In this document: one piece after another, positions 49,501-60,700 of the stretch | Layout: every line of letters starts with the position of its first letter | How positions within the stretch are numbered: the stretch's first letter is position 1 | DNA from: Dysidea avara | Taxonomy: Eukaryota > Porifera > Demospongiae > Dictyoceratida > Dysideidae | Length of the DNA stretch: 64,000 nt | Assembly: GCF_963678975.1 (NCBI RefSeq) | Contig: NC_089274.1 | Span: forward strand, 3,770,001-3,834,000 | Reading direction: 5' to 3' | Notes under the pieces: model-generated | Seen by the model: only the letters and a program-made list of their open reading frames with translations | Told to the model about the DNA's origin: nothing | Database searches by the model: none | Translations under genes and position numbers: made by a program

Positions 49501-52500
49501 TTAACTCTATTAACTCTTGATGGCACACACTCTGTATATTAAAATTGCTGTGGTTGGGAATACAGTGAAACTATTGTCACCTTTGGGACTAAACAGCATG
49601 GCCTCCATAATAAGGTGGTCTCATTGAAGAAGTCATAAAAGGTCACTATAATGGGCCACTGTACAAGTATTCTCTGAGATAGATGAGATTGATTTTCTGT
49701 TCACAAGGAGACATTATTGCCTTGCAAAGCAGCAGTAGGTATAAAAGGTTTCTTTGCACTTTGCAACAAGGTAAAACAAACCAAAACCATACACAGGAAG
49801 GGTAGTGCTAAAAGCCGGAACGGAACCAATTGGGGTGTGCGCCAAGTAGAAAAATTGTTTGAGACGGACTTTGCATCGTTTCCAACTGCCACACAGTGAC
49901 TAGAATTGTGCTAGAGTTCATTTCCTTCTACTTATATGCATGCTAGAAACCGCGCTCTCAAAGATTCTATTTAATGCCTGCCACATGGCATGTTGTGCTC
50001 TTACCAATCCATCAAATTCTGTTTAATCCTGATGTAGAATTGCTTCCTTATCATTCTAAAAGGTAAACTACTGTAATATTTTCATTTTATAGTCATGTCC
50101 AAGTCTTTAGTGACAGCGAGGATGGTTTTCTGAAGTCTGCCAGCATGGGCAATAATTTACGAGAGTTAACCACAGTGTATGTTAGCGGCTGTGAATCATA
50201 TGCTTACAGTGCTTACAAAATAATAGTTTAGCAGGTTAAATGATAGTTTTTTCAGCGTAAGTGATTGCAAACGCATTCATATAGTGGGCATTAAATAGAA
50301 ACTTCAAGCAAGCGATTTCTAGCATGCCTACAAGTAGAAGAAAACTAACTTCAGCACAATTCTAGTTACTATGTAATGATAAGAAACGGTGTACAATCTG
50401 CAAAAATGATTTATTAACTCGGCGCGCGCCCCGTTCTGTTCCGGCTTTTAGCACTACCCCACAGGAATGCCATAGAGAATCACATCCTTCAAGATCATTG
50501 TATACAAGAAAATAATTATGATACAGCAGCCACAAGGATACCACTGACATCAGAGTTACACAAGAAAGCCCTAATTGTGTCTGCTACAATTACACAAAGC
50601 CAATAAATTTCAAGGCACAGACAGTACAAGGCACAGTGAGTAGTAGTAGCAGCACAGGAAAGCATGAACCAGTGCTGCTACACCAGCTTGTAAAGTGAAA
50701 CTTATGTGCAAAGTCTTCCCCAAAACCACGAAAGCAGACTAATGGAAAACTTGGGTATGCATCTGCAATTTCGTGCAAATGGCTATTCAAAGAGTTTCCA
50801 CAAATCGTTTTTTCAAAATGGAATGTCTTGATGGTTTTCTAAGATCTAGCTGATCTTGGTAAATATTCTTAGAGAGCAAACTATAAACTATTAAGAAAGT
50901 AAAACATTTATGGAGCTTTTACCATAGGTTTGACGTTTGAAGGATTTCCCACATCAGTATACCATTGATCTTGCCAACTTGAGAAGTTGATTAGACCCAT
51001 CTCAAGGGTACATAAAAGCAAGAGCTCATAAAAGCAAGGGACATGCACAGCAACAAGGTCTTAAATTAATACCAAGAGTTCATAATTCTCTATTTATATT
51101 ATGAACTCTTGTTAACACACACAGAAAATATAGTGAAACCTCTATATAACAGATACTTTGGAACAGATGATTCTGACTAAGTTTTACTGCTATAAGGAGG
51201 TTGTTCTTTAAAATTGTATTGGTAGAGGCTACAAGTGTTAAATAACTCTTGGGAAAGGTCTATGGGGACTTCAGAAACTGTCCATTGTAGTGTGAACAAC
51301 TACTACATGGCTGTAACACAGTGGGCATTAAATAGATCGCGCAGTGAGCGTTAAATAGAATACAAGCAAAATACAGACACTATGCAAAAGTAACATCCTA
51401 TCATAATGTAAAAACTACTCTCCCACACTTGGTTTCATCACTATACTGTGCTATCACAACAAAAACAAACTGTCACCACTCACATAAAACTCACCAGCCA
51501 GTCTCTTATAATATATTGGCATTTGATCTCCCTGGGCTCCATCATTCAGACAGTACAGGCAAGCATTCAAAATGGCATAGGATATCTGTGAGACAATAAA
51601 ACACATACATCACAATATGGCAATCTCAAATATTACACACATACATCCCTCAATAACATAACATCAAGAGTTAACATGGAACATCTCATTTGTAACATGC
51701 AAGATGCCTAATAAAACAAGAATAATGCCTGTCTACTACAGAAATAGGGTGGATGAGTACGCTAACCATGAATTCCTTCCGCTTCACTGGATGTACAATT
51801 GTGTAGGTGACAAACTTGGCAAATTCCTTTACATCACAAAGTCTGCCATGCCTTGGAGTATTGGAGTCACCTTCACTGTGGGTGGATGCAAAGTGATTGA
51901 ATGCAGTAAAGTCTGGTACAATGTGTAACTGTGGCTCTCCAGATGGATCAACAGAGAGGTAAAGTGATTCTTTCACTACAGGAAAAAAGTGCAAGCAAAA
52001 AACAATGTGTGTGTATACATGATACACACAATATAACTCTCACATGCACACAAACAAACACACATGTACTATATCTATATACAAACATAACCTTTATCTT
52101 ATCTGTCTGACATTTTTTGTGCATCATTAATCATTTTGCAGAGACAAATATAATATTCAGCAGTATAGACACACCATAATGTCCTATCATGTGTAGGCTT
52201 GATCAGTCATGATAGGACAAGGTAGGAAATTCTAAGCAGAATGTGCTAATTAAATCAATGTCATTAACACTTGTATCAATTGCACACAGCATTGGGGAGT
52301 TAGTAAAACGCGGAATATGGAATAACGGAATTGCAGAATAACAAAATAATCAAATTTTATCTTTTGCAGATTGTACAAATAGTTACATGCTCTATAGCAA
52401 TCATACTTTATTTACACCTTGTAACAGCTCTGCATGGCACACCACGGCGATGGATAAACAGCAGCTGGGCGAGCATTAAATGGGACGAGCACACAACCAA

Positions 52501-55500
52501 TCACCCTAGAACGATTTACCTTCACTAAACTTACTTATCTATACTCCTTAGTTGATATAGCTACAAAACGACAAGACCTAGTTCTATTCTTAGGTTAAAC
52601 TAGCTGCCCTTCATGCGCATACGACCGAATTTATTAGTCACACTAGAGTTCAGCAGGGAAGTCCAGTGGTTGTGCGTCTTTAAATGGATTTCAAAACTCT
52701 TCAGGTTTGAATCAAGAGTGTAGGTAAGTAAAGTTAGTGAAGGTAGATTGTTTTAGGGTGATTGGTTGTGTGATCATCCCATTTAATGATCGCCAGCTGC
52801 TGTTCTATTCATCGCCGTGGTGCGCCATGTAGAGCTGTTACAAGGTGAATAAAGTATAATCACTATAGAGCATATAACTATTTGTACAATCTGCAAAAGC
52901 TAAGTTTTGTTTATTTCGATATTCTGCAATTCCGTATTCCGCGTTTTACTAATTCTCCAGCATTGGCGGTGGTTGTTGTGAGCTAACAACTGTTCCTAAT
53001 TGAGTCTGAGCAAACTGAGTTATGGTCAGACATGCAGACTATTAGGACAGCAAATGGTGACGGACAGTTATATTTGTCTCTGTTTTGTAGTATATATATA
53101 CCCAGATGATAATATTTATACTGTGTTATAAAACCTGGACTTGCACTATGTAAAGTAAGTAAAGGGATAGTGTCGTTTAACAGTTACAAAGAAATATAAC
53201 ATCAGTAACACACAAGGGGTAGGTTATCTAAAGAGAATTAACAATCCAGCCAACCAGATGATTAGCGGTGACAGTAAAAGTGTCATCAACAGACACGTGT
53301 GTTTTGGCTCCACTACAAGTACAGGAAATAGTAATGGATACTACACTTTAATGGCTTCCCCTTAGGAACAGTATTGTGTTGGTTACCTGCAGTGGCTGCA
53401 GTAAGGATTGCAAACTAAGTGTATAGCCACCTTAGAAGGTGTTATTTTGCAGTCAGAAGACACATCACTTTACAAAGGTAATATTATTGCAGTAATTCAT
53501 TACTTAAAAGTAACTACACATTACATATTACTAATCCATGAAAAGCAACTTTATTACTTTTATGAATGTAATAGGATTTCAAAAAACAACAACCAGGCAT
53601 CATGTTTGGCTGTACAACTGCACATTCCATATTCAACCTCCTGTAAAGAAGCCAAAGCAACAAGCAACAGATATCCTGATGACAGATGTCCTTAAAAAGG
53701 TACTACAAACTCAATTAGCTAAACACAAGACTATATAATTTTCAAAGCCATAGGGTATGTACCTAGTACATCTGTTGTATGGCAGACAACTCTCTAACTC
53801 TCCATTATGAATAAGTCACTCACATGTGAGGGCTCCAAAGAAGCTGAGTCCTTTAGCGATTCTGTTCTGATGTAAGTCTGCCAGTATCCTCACCAGTTCC
53901 TGAATAATGCGCACTCTTATTCGACCAGACTTGTTGAAAGTACACCAGTCACCAAGAGAGATGGCTGCAATAACAATAAAGTGTTGCATCATTGTGTGAT
54001 GATACTATTGTGGGCAGCATTAGATTATCAAATCACCAAATATGGTTACAAGTATAGAAACAAACTAAATAGAAAAAAATACCCTTTCTAACCACCAGTA
54101 ATGGGCAAGGCAGTTTAAAGTATATTCACAGCAGCATAACAGTGTATTAGTGTGTACTGTTTATCTAAAGTTTACACACAAAATATTCTTACCATCATCA
54201 GGAAGTTTGATGGTCATTGACTCTTTTCTTGTAACAGGTTGAGGCTTCAGAACTTCGGGTACCACTTGCATAAGTGCTGCATACCAGTTCCTACAATCAC
54301 TTGCAGCTTTGTGGTTGTTGAAAGTAATCATGATCTCCCCAGTATCTGGTAAAACCACTTGCTCCACTTCACTGGTAATCTGAGAGGATGGTGTACTCGG
54401 TGCAGGACTGGGTATAGAAACTGATGCAGGTGAAGGCATAGGATTAGCATAGTTGGGAGCGGAGGAGACAGCTGCTAGCTGCAGCTGTTCTCCTTGGGAT
54501 TCTCCTGACACATAACCAGAGCCAGTTGGAACTGAAGGAAATCTGTTGGAACTGCCACAAGAGACGTACTCAGCAAAACTGTTAAAACTTGAATCCATGG
54601 GGGAAGACGCTTGACCATTACTGCCTTGGTAAACATCAAAATTGTCCCTTACATCTTTGACCAAACTCTGATAGGTTTTTGGTGAGACCTCGTCATTGTA
54701 CGGACTGACTGTCCTCTCCAAGTCAGCAACGGTGGTATTAGTTTCACACTGTGACGCTACCGTTAGCAGTGACATACCACTGTTATGGTAACCATCTTGG
54801 TCGATAACATTCGCAGAGCTGTAGTGTTCTCCATCAGATTGCACACTCAAGCCAGCTGAAAAATCTTCTACATAAGTCTATTACACAAAAACAATTGTAG
54901 ATGCCTGTCTACATGTACACAATAATGAACCATTACAATTATAAGCATACACAGGAGGAACCTGAAAGGAAATGTAGCCCCCTCATAAAAAGGACACAAC
55001 TCATTCTTATCTCATCATATACAAACTCTATGGTGACTTAAAATATAGAGGTCAAGGAACACCTCTGTGAGTACAACAAATGTGTAGTGTGTGCATGTCT
55101 GTGTATGTTATATATCTGACTACAGGCTGTGTGTACATACTCAAGCATTACACCTGATATCACAACCAACACCATAACATAATGTAACATCATACAGGAT
55201 ATATTACTTGTACACTGGCCCAGCCATTGTTGGGAGTCTGTACTTCTTGGCTGTATATATCATAAGCAACATTGTTTGGTGGTTCTTCTTCCATACGAAC
55301 GGTCTCTTCATCGTCCACAGGCTCTTGTGCCTCATTACCAAGCAGGAGCTCCGTTAGGGGGTCCAGGGGCTGTTGCTGCCTGTCTGTTCCGAATACACAA
55401 CTTTGGTCATGGTAATAGGAGTTAGATGCGAAACCAAACACTCCCATACTACACAAAAACAAAAGTTTCATAGTACGTGTTTTATCAACCTTATCCGAAG

Positions 55501-55638
55501 AAAGTCTTTCGTGTACCCTCTTCGGATTGAATTGATAACAATAACAAGCTAAGTGACAAGTGTGGAATACCTTCTCATGTCTCTAGTTGGTAAGTGGCTT
55601 GTCAAAATCACCGCTTCATGACGACGGTCAAATTCCAT
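46593..55638 (-). CDS. gene 3: uncharacterised 575-residue protein, 8 exons
   Basis: I assembled the exons as 55571-55638, 55208-55448, 54193-54877, 53824-53964, 51767-51975, 51495-51585, 47341-47489 and 46593-46736. Every junction is GT-AG with matching phase. It starts MEFDRRHEAVIL and ends NPLLLVLK-stop. Residues 1-330 are acidic and rich in Ser, Pro and Gln, likely disordered. From about 300 the sequence looks globular: VLPDTGEIMITFNNHKA, ISLGDWCTFNKSGRIRVRI with QELVRILADLHQNRIAKG, LYLSVDPSGEPQLHIVPDF, ISYAILNACLYCLNDGAQ and AYIQLSQENVVHEVVCYSH. I do not recognise the family. The 4-kb intron 6 (47490-51494) holds a TRAF pseudogene and a MITE, so a split into two genes cannot be excluded, but the phases match across it. 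It starts head-to-head with INO80C. Confidence 0.68.
46990..47290 (+). repeat. dispersed repeat R1, copy E, in gene 3 last intron
   Basis: A truncated R1 copy that shares tatgatccctaactgaactt, gaatggtaccatattggaag and tattgtgaggctggtttctg with copies D and B. It lacks the central ggcac block. Confidence 0.65.
48500..48889 (+). pseudogene. TRAF-type MATH domain pseudogene
   Basis: The plus strand encodes the C-terminal half of a TRAF MATH domain: RQWPFEH, then an in-frame TAA at 48662, then VSLVLVDQDQKKHLVQTFKP, SSSFQRPKSDMNVANGCPEF and YVKDDVMYIKAVVDTSN, ending at a natural-looking stop (48887-48889). The order WPF, VxLxLxDQ, SSSFxRPxxDMNxAxGCPxF, YxxDDxxxIKxxVD is the hallmark of TRAF adaptors in receptor signalling (established knowledge). 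Upstream Cys/His-rich frames near 48290-48440 might be decayed zinc fingers. The stop and the missing N-terminal part make it a pseudogene or orphan exon. It lies antisense in intron 6 of gene 3. Whether it is retrotransposed is not decidable: no poly-A tail is seen. Confidence 0.82.
49325..49384. repeat. 17-bp tandem repeat, 3.5 copies
   Basis: Unit ttcacaatacacaccta at 49325, 49342, 49359 and 49376, with a single substitution in the third copy. Intron 6 of gene 3. Confidence 0.9.
49450..49476. repeat. short palindrome, atcaagagtt family
   Basis: tatcaagagtta-ttaactcttgata. Related palindromes are at 51066-51108 and 59326-59372, built on caagagttcataat and its inverse. Confidence 0.75.
49800..50459. 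mobile_element. 660-bp MITE with perfect 8-bp target duplication
   Basis: Ends GGGTAGTGCTAAAAGCCGGA and its inverse TCCGGCTTTTAGCACTACCC, both flanked by cacaggaa (49792-49799 and 50460-50467). Imperfect inverted similarity extends well inward (ctagcatg...tctattta pieces). No transposase frame. The 8-bp duplication suggests hAT-like mobilisation, but the GGGTAG terminus is not one I can assign. Confidence 0.88.
51066..51108. repeat. short palindrome, caagagttcataat family
   Basis: ccaagagttcataat-tctctattta-tattatgaactcttg. The same arms occur at 59326-59372. Confidence 0.8.
52296..52958. mobile_element. 663-bp foldback element with perfect 8-bp target duplication
   Basis: The arms of about 250 bp start GGAGTTAGTAAAACGCGGAA on the left and, inverted, GGAGAATTAGTAAAACGCGG on the right. 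Flanking 8-mers are agcattgg on both sides (52288-52295 and 52959-52966). The arms also share the inverted blocks gattgtacaaatagtta and gatggataaacagcagctgg. It lies in intron 4 of gene 3. Superfamily unknown; 8-bp duplications fit hAT, P or Merlin types. Confidence 0.9.
53040..53760. other. gene 3 intron with unassigned plus-strand frames
   Basis: Overlapping plus-strand frames at 53408-53695 and 53538-53738 show no recognisable domain and lie antisense to gene 3. I treat them as intronic noise or a decayed repeat. Confidence 0.4.
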
Positions 55639-55881
55639 TTCCCTTGGAGCGTTAATGATCTTCTCAAACGATTAAACAAGGTAGACTGTACCTCGTGGTC
55701 GATTGCCAACAACAAAGCCAACAACAACGACTAGTTTATTGTACAAATCTTTCAGTTTCGTTCGGGCCTGAGGCCAACTGATAATAATTTCGCATGCCGA
55801 GCACGTGATAGACAAAGGTGATGGTATCATAGTATCCGTATAAAATCCGGAGTATTTAGTGCTCAGCTATGTGCTGATAAA
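55639..55881. promoter_or_regulatory. bidirectional promoter gene 3 / INO80C
   Basis: 243 bp separate the two divergent start codons. An E-box palindrome in the context gCACGTGATag lies at 55802-55807. The same CACGTGAT occurs in the other divergent promoter at 63689. No TATA box is obvious. Function as a promoter is inferred from the layout. Confidence 0.6.
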
Positions 55882-57445
55882 ATGGGTAGGACATCTAAGA
55901 ACAGCGAGGAAAGTAGTGGTAATAATATCAGAAGGAAGAGCAGGTCTAAGACAAAGAAAGATGAAATTCCGCAGTCCAGTATTACTAAGCCCGCCAAGCA
56001 GCAAAAGCACCAAAAAGATAGAATACGCTCATTGCCGATTTCAATACAAAAAAACCTAGTCAGAGTGAGAGAGTGTGAGTCTCAGGGCCCATCTCCTACC
56101 CCCGAAAGTGATATATTCTACCAGCAAAACTCCGGGCCATCTGGGTTGAAATTCAAGAATCCAAATTTTCAAGTATATAGTAATGCACTTGTCAATTTCA
56201 TGCCCCACCCCCCACTCCCGGGGGGGCCCACACCCCAGGTGGGGATTTGACATTGCTTCTCGTCCCCACCCCTGGGGCAATTGACAGTTGTCCAATTCAC
56301 TGACCGATTTTTGGTAGTTGCATTTCTAAACAATAAAATTGCACTTGCTGTAATTTTACTAGCTACAGGGCAGGTTTATTACTATGAAATATGCGTTTAG
56401 TCATCCATGAGGTGTTGTCAAATCCCCTACTATGGGGGTGGGGATTTGACAGCCGATTTTGCCCCAGTAGTGGGGAATTTGACACCACAATTTGTCAAAT
56501 TCCCTGTATTCCCCTACCCTCCCCGGGGGTGGGGCATGAAATTGACAAGTGCATAATGTTTGTAAAATTTTTTCCATGCATACTGTTCTTATTAGTTCTC
56601 AGCTCTAAAAGGCAACAAAAAGAGATTGTGGAAAAACCTGAAGCAAATACTTACTGCTGAGAAGGCACTACCTTGGCATCCTGATGACCCAACATGTAAG
56701 TTAGGCTATGGAGGAAGTTGGTCATAGATCATAACACTTTTGACATAGTTATTGTGTGGTGACCAGTGATGATATTTTGACACCCTAACTATATTAGTGG
56801 CTGAAAGAATGGTTCATCTGCTTTACTACATAAAGTACAAAGGTGTTAAGGTTTAAGAGGTTAACTTAACTGAGGTTGATGTGATGTGTTACTAGCCTCC
56901 TCTGTGATATTACTCTACATCTCATGATGTTTGTTTTTATATATCTACACACTATTTTTTTTCTAGATACCAGTATTGAAGCCCCACCATCACTCAAACC
57001 AGCTAAGAAATACTCAGATCTGTCAGGGTTACCAGTTAGTTGCTATACTATTGTATGCCTAGTGTGTTCTATGTATTGTGGGTGTATTGGTATTTTATCC
57101 ACTCAAAATGTCTACACATGATTCATCTCTATATATATTCCATGCTGTTTGTGCATTTCTATTTGTCCATGTGTATGACCTCTGTTGAACAATAATTGGT
57201 GTATGGCCTGGAATTTCCTTTGGCTGAACAGGAATAATGAAAATTGCTGGTCATTGTTTGTTTAGTGATTTTACAGTTCATTTGTTACTCAGTGGTTTGT
57301 TATTGTCGTGCAGGCTAACTACAAGGACCCATTGACACAGATCAGATATAGCAGTGCTGCAGAGTTCACCACACTCAGGACACTACCCCCAGACATTGTA
57401 CAGGGATACCTGGCACTGAGGAAAGCAAACTTTTTACCATCATGA
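55882..57445 (+). CDS. INO80C: INO80 complex subunit C (Ies6 family), 4 exons
   Basis: The exons 55882-56179, 56603-56695, 56967-57034 and 57314-57445 join in phase to 196 residues, close to the usual vertebrate size of about 190. The N-terminus is a basic tail (MGRTSKNSEESSGNN, then KSRSKTKKDE). The conserved part starts at LKFKNPNF, continues GNKKRLWKNLKQILTAEKAL and APPSLKPAKKYSDLSGLP, and ends in the YL1 C-terminal-type domain: NYKDPLTQIRYSSAAEF, LPPDIVQGYLALRKAN. INO80C/Ies6 binds the Arp5 module of the INO80 nucleosome remodeller in the nucleus (established knowledge). Start chosen as the first in-frame ATG; an earlier ATG at 55859 is in another frame. Intron 1 is swollen by a PIF/Harbinger-type MITE. 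Other introns are 271 and 279 bp. Confidence 0.95.
56184..56553. mobile_element. PIF/Harbinger-like MITE in INO80C intron 1
   Basis: A 370-bp element with terminal repeats TGCACTTGTCAATTTCATGC, followed by CCCACCCC, and the exact inverse at the right (ggggcatgaaattgacaagt, then gca). A TAA flanks both ends (56181-56183 and 56554-56556), the TWA-type 3-bp duplication characteristic of PIF/Harbinger (established knowledge). The interior has further inverted gtggggatttgaca blocks. No coding sequence. Confidence 0.88.
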
Positions 57446-57756
57446 AATTAACACAACTCTGTCATTTGAAGGCAGAGTATAATTAATTAATATTGATATG
57501 TTTACATGTACTGTCTATACAAAAGATAAGAGACCTCGTTTCATGACATCGAATTGTAGTCATGTACAGCACAAAATCTCTATAATCTGGCATTCATTTA
57601 TTGTGTAAGAGAATGGATGCTGAAATATCAAAGTGGTACGCTACTACTACTACTACAGCTGAATAGAAAAAAGTCTTATTGCATCAGATTATAGAGGTAT
57701 TTTGAATTACATTGGAGATAGATTCACTGTAAATAAATGGTTTGTACTATATTTGA
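57446..57756. other. convergent intergenic region INO80C / ceramide synthase
   Basis: 311 bp between the two stop codons should hold both 3' UTRs. No clear AATAAA is seen for either gene; aattaattaat near 57480 and a TA-rich stretch near 57690-57740 are the only AT-rich candidates. Confidence 0.5.
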
Positions 57757-60700
57757 TTATCTGTTCATGTTTGGCTCTTCAGGAGCTACGGGTTTGTCAG
57801 AGTTGTCATTGTGTTCATCTCCACTACCATCACTGTCGTTGTGAAATATCGACTCCTCATTGTCCTTCTCTACCTGATGCAGAAACAAATATTTGTGCAT
57901 TCTAACAAGGCTTGTACAAAGCCACACAACACACTACAACATGTATGGTATGTCGTGGGGTATAAATTGATTTACTTGGTTAAGTAATTGCCTCAAAATA
58001 ATTCTTTTGATTTGTCAGTGAAAATCTCATACACGGTAATTTAGCATGCACTCAAGACTTCATATGGTTGAAGCACTATGTACACTCAGTATATTTTCTG
58101 ATATGTAAATGTTTAAGTATGTATATGGGGCATTGGTGCATGTGTAATTTAGCTTCCTCTAGCCAATCCTAAGATGATTTGCAATGAATGAATGTACACC
58201 TGTACTTCTGCTCAACAGTCAGCTATCCAGACACCAAAAGGCCACACACACAACACACAATGGTTAGCAATCTCTTTAATGACACAATAGAAGAAATTTT
58301 TGATCACGATAAGGACAACAATTTTAACCTCCATAAATTTTTACTTCTGAAAGAGGAAAATCCCTACGTTACAAAAAAAGGGGGGGGGGGGGGGGGCCAA
58401 ATTTGTGGTCCCAAAGTGTACATTAAAAAGAGGTCCACTGTAAAGTGCCTACAATATCACCTACCTTTCCATTCCGTACTAATTGTGTTAGAGTGTGTGA
58501 CACATTTTGGAACCAGTAGATGTTGAGAATCTAATTACCAATATCCAAATAATTTCACACACAACAAAACACGCAACACTACCTGTAATACAAGCAACAT
58601 GATTAGGGTGAGCCAGAAAGCTGGGAAGGTGCCAAATGTCTCAGGGATTTCCACAATGATACTGCTGAATAGGCTGAAAGAAAAGACAGTAACAATGCAT
58701 TAATACTGCATTAGGTGAATAGCTATCCCACTTGGGACCAGTGAGTAGAGCTGGGCAATATGAGATTTGTCAAAGCCGGTATGGTAATATAGAAAATATC
58801 ATGATACAAATACATACCATGGTGTGGATTATATTTTTGAAAATATTATAAATAAAGTAATATTAAGTGAAACTTTCTTATGGAAAGGGTGATAGAAGGT
58901 TGATGAAACATGCTAAAATGACTAGCACAATTAGAAGGTAATCTTTTACATTGGCAAAGTATCTTCACATTGGTAACAGCAGGAAATAACAGGATGATGC
59001 TATAAATCAGTTGCCATCTAACTCTAGACGGTATGGCGGTATTTTCTAAATTCATCCGGTACGGTAACGGTATCGTTAAAATACCTTTTCCTACGGTACG
59101 CACCGGTATATCGCCCAGCTCTACCAGTGAGAAGGCAATCTTAGGATTAAAACTGTTATCATTATATACTTAAAATCCTAGATTCAGTGGTGACTTGATC
59201 CTCTAGCAACACACAGTCTAGATGTGGGCCAAAGGAGCCATAACAGCTTGGATCTGGAACTTCCTCTACATTCAACCTATAAATGTCAACTTCTTGCCAG
59301 CAAATTAAGGGTTTGCAACTGCATATCACCAGAGTTCATAATATTACTAATATTATGAACTTTTGATACCACTAAAACTGCTTGTACAAAAATGAGAACT
59401 CCATTATAACGACTTTCTATTTCATTGAACATACAGTCTAGGGACAAGATTATAGTAGATTTATGGAGACTGAGACTTATCAAATACCCACCCAGACTGT
59501 CTACATAAACCTTACCAAAAAGGGAAAATCCCCAGTCTTGTGATGAAGAATGTTACAGTGTGACAAAATAACACTCCAGTGGATAAGCGGGAGAACTTCA
59601 AATAGTGCAGCAACTTGGAAACCTTGGGAAGAAAATATTGATGGAGAACTAATTTATACACACCATCTAAATTAAGTCATGTACTACTTTCAAAGTAGAA
59701 AATCACACTGAAAAGGAAACAAAATCAGATACCAACTTCCTATACAGGTTAAGTATTGCTCCCTTGTTGTTACATCATTGTAAACATGTGATTGACATCA
59801 GACCATATTACATCACATTGTACTTGAGCATTTTCTGACAGTTATATAGGCAGAATAACTTCCTGTATTGTTCTTGTGTGCTAGTTTGTGTGTGTATATA
59901 GTGTAAAGTAGTTTGTGTGTTTAATTTGCTAAGTTGTTTCCTTGAGCAAGAAACTTTTACTCACATTGCTCCAGTCTATACAGCTGTTAAATGGGGACGT
60001 GTCAACTAGGGAAGCAGCCCATCCAACTGTAACATCAATGGGTACCTGGCGTTAATTGGGGAAACAAATACCCAACTGTCCTTGCCTCACTTGGCAGTGT
60101 TGGGGTACGTTATTGTGGAACTTTGGGTTCCATGATCTCTCTCTGTAAGGCCAGGACAGTCCTCCTGCGGGTTACTAGTCCTGCCCCAGGAGGATTTGTC
60201 TGCACAAGACTCAAGTGTCTGAGTGGTGCACAGGCACCCCAGTGCTGGTCCACTGAGTGGCAACAGCTGTATTTTGCACACTGCCACAGCTGATAGAGGC
60301 TTTAGGCTTGTGTGTTTAATTAAAGCACAACATAACAAATTAAAGTGAAAACATTTGCCTACAGAATCACAATAGAACATATAATCTAGCTCACTTCAAT
60401 GAGACACTTGGGTAGATCATGATAGAAGATGACAAGTGCTCCTATTCTAGTGAAGTTCATGATATAGGAGACCAGCAGTAATCCCAGTACCACACAATGA
60501 TGTAGTATCATTGATGGGGGCTCCATCTACAATAGTAAGGAATTACTTGGATTTTCAGATACACAACAAGCAATCTTGAGTGGTCTTTTAAGTGAAGCTG
60601 GTTCATTTCCATTCAGTGATACTGTACTGCCTTTTCCATACAATGAAAAATTGGCTCAAACCATAACATTTCCTACACTAAAATTTAGTAGTTCTAGATG

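Noticed and set aside
52650-52720. tRNA-like or Pol III promoter-like sequence (gtggttgtgcgtct ... ggtttgaatc)
   Set aside because: No cloverleaf could be folded by eye, and it lies in the loop of a foldback element. Too weak to call.
54161-54193. Continuation of the gene 3 exon 3 frame to a stop at 54161
   Set aside because: A GTAAGA donor at 54192 joins in phase to 53964, so the tail is intronic.
55859-56059. Alternative plus-strand frame overlapping INO80C exon 1
   Set aside because: Shadow frame; INO80C similarity is in the frame starting at 55882.
59190-59281. Extra ceramide synthase exon (LNVEEVPDPSCYGS)
   Set aside because: It follows a good acceptor and would restore Trp after FPF, but it does not fit the family pattern and no downstream junction keeps frame. 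Direct joining of 59516 to 58664 gives the expected spacing.
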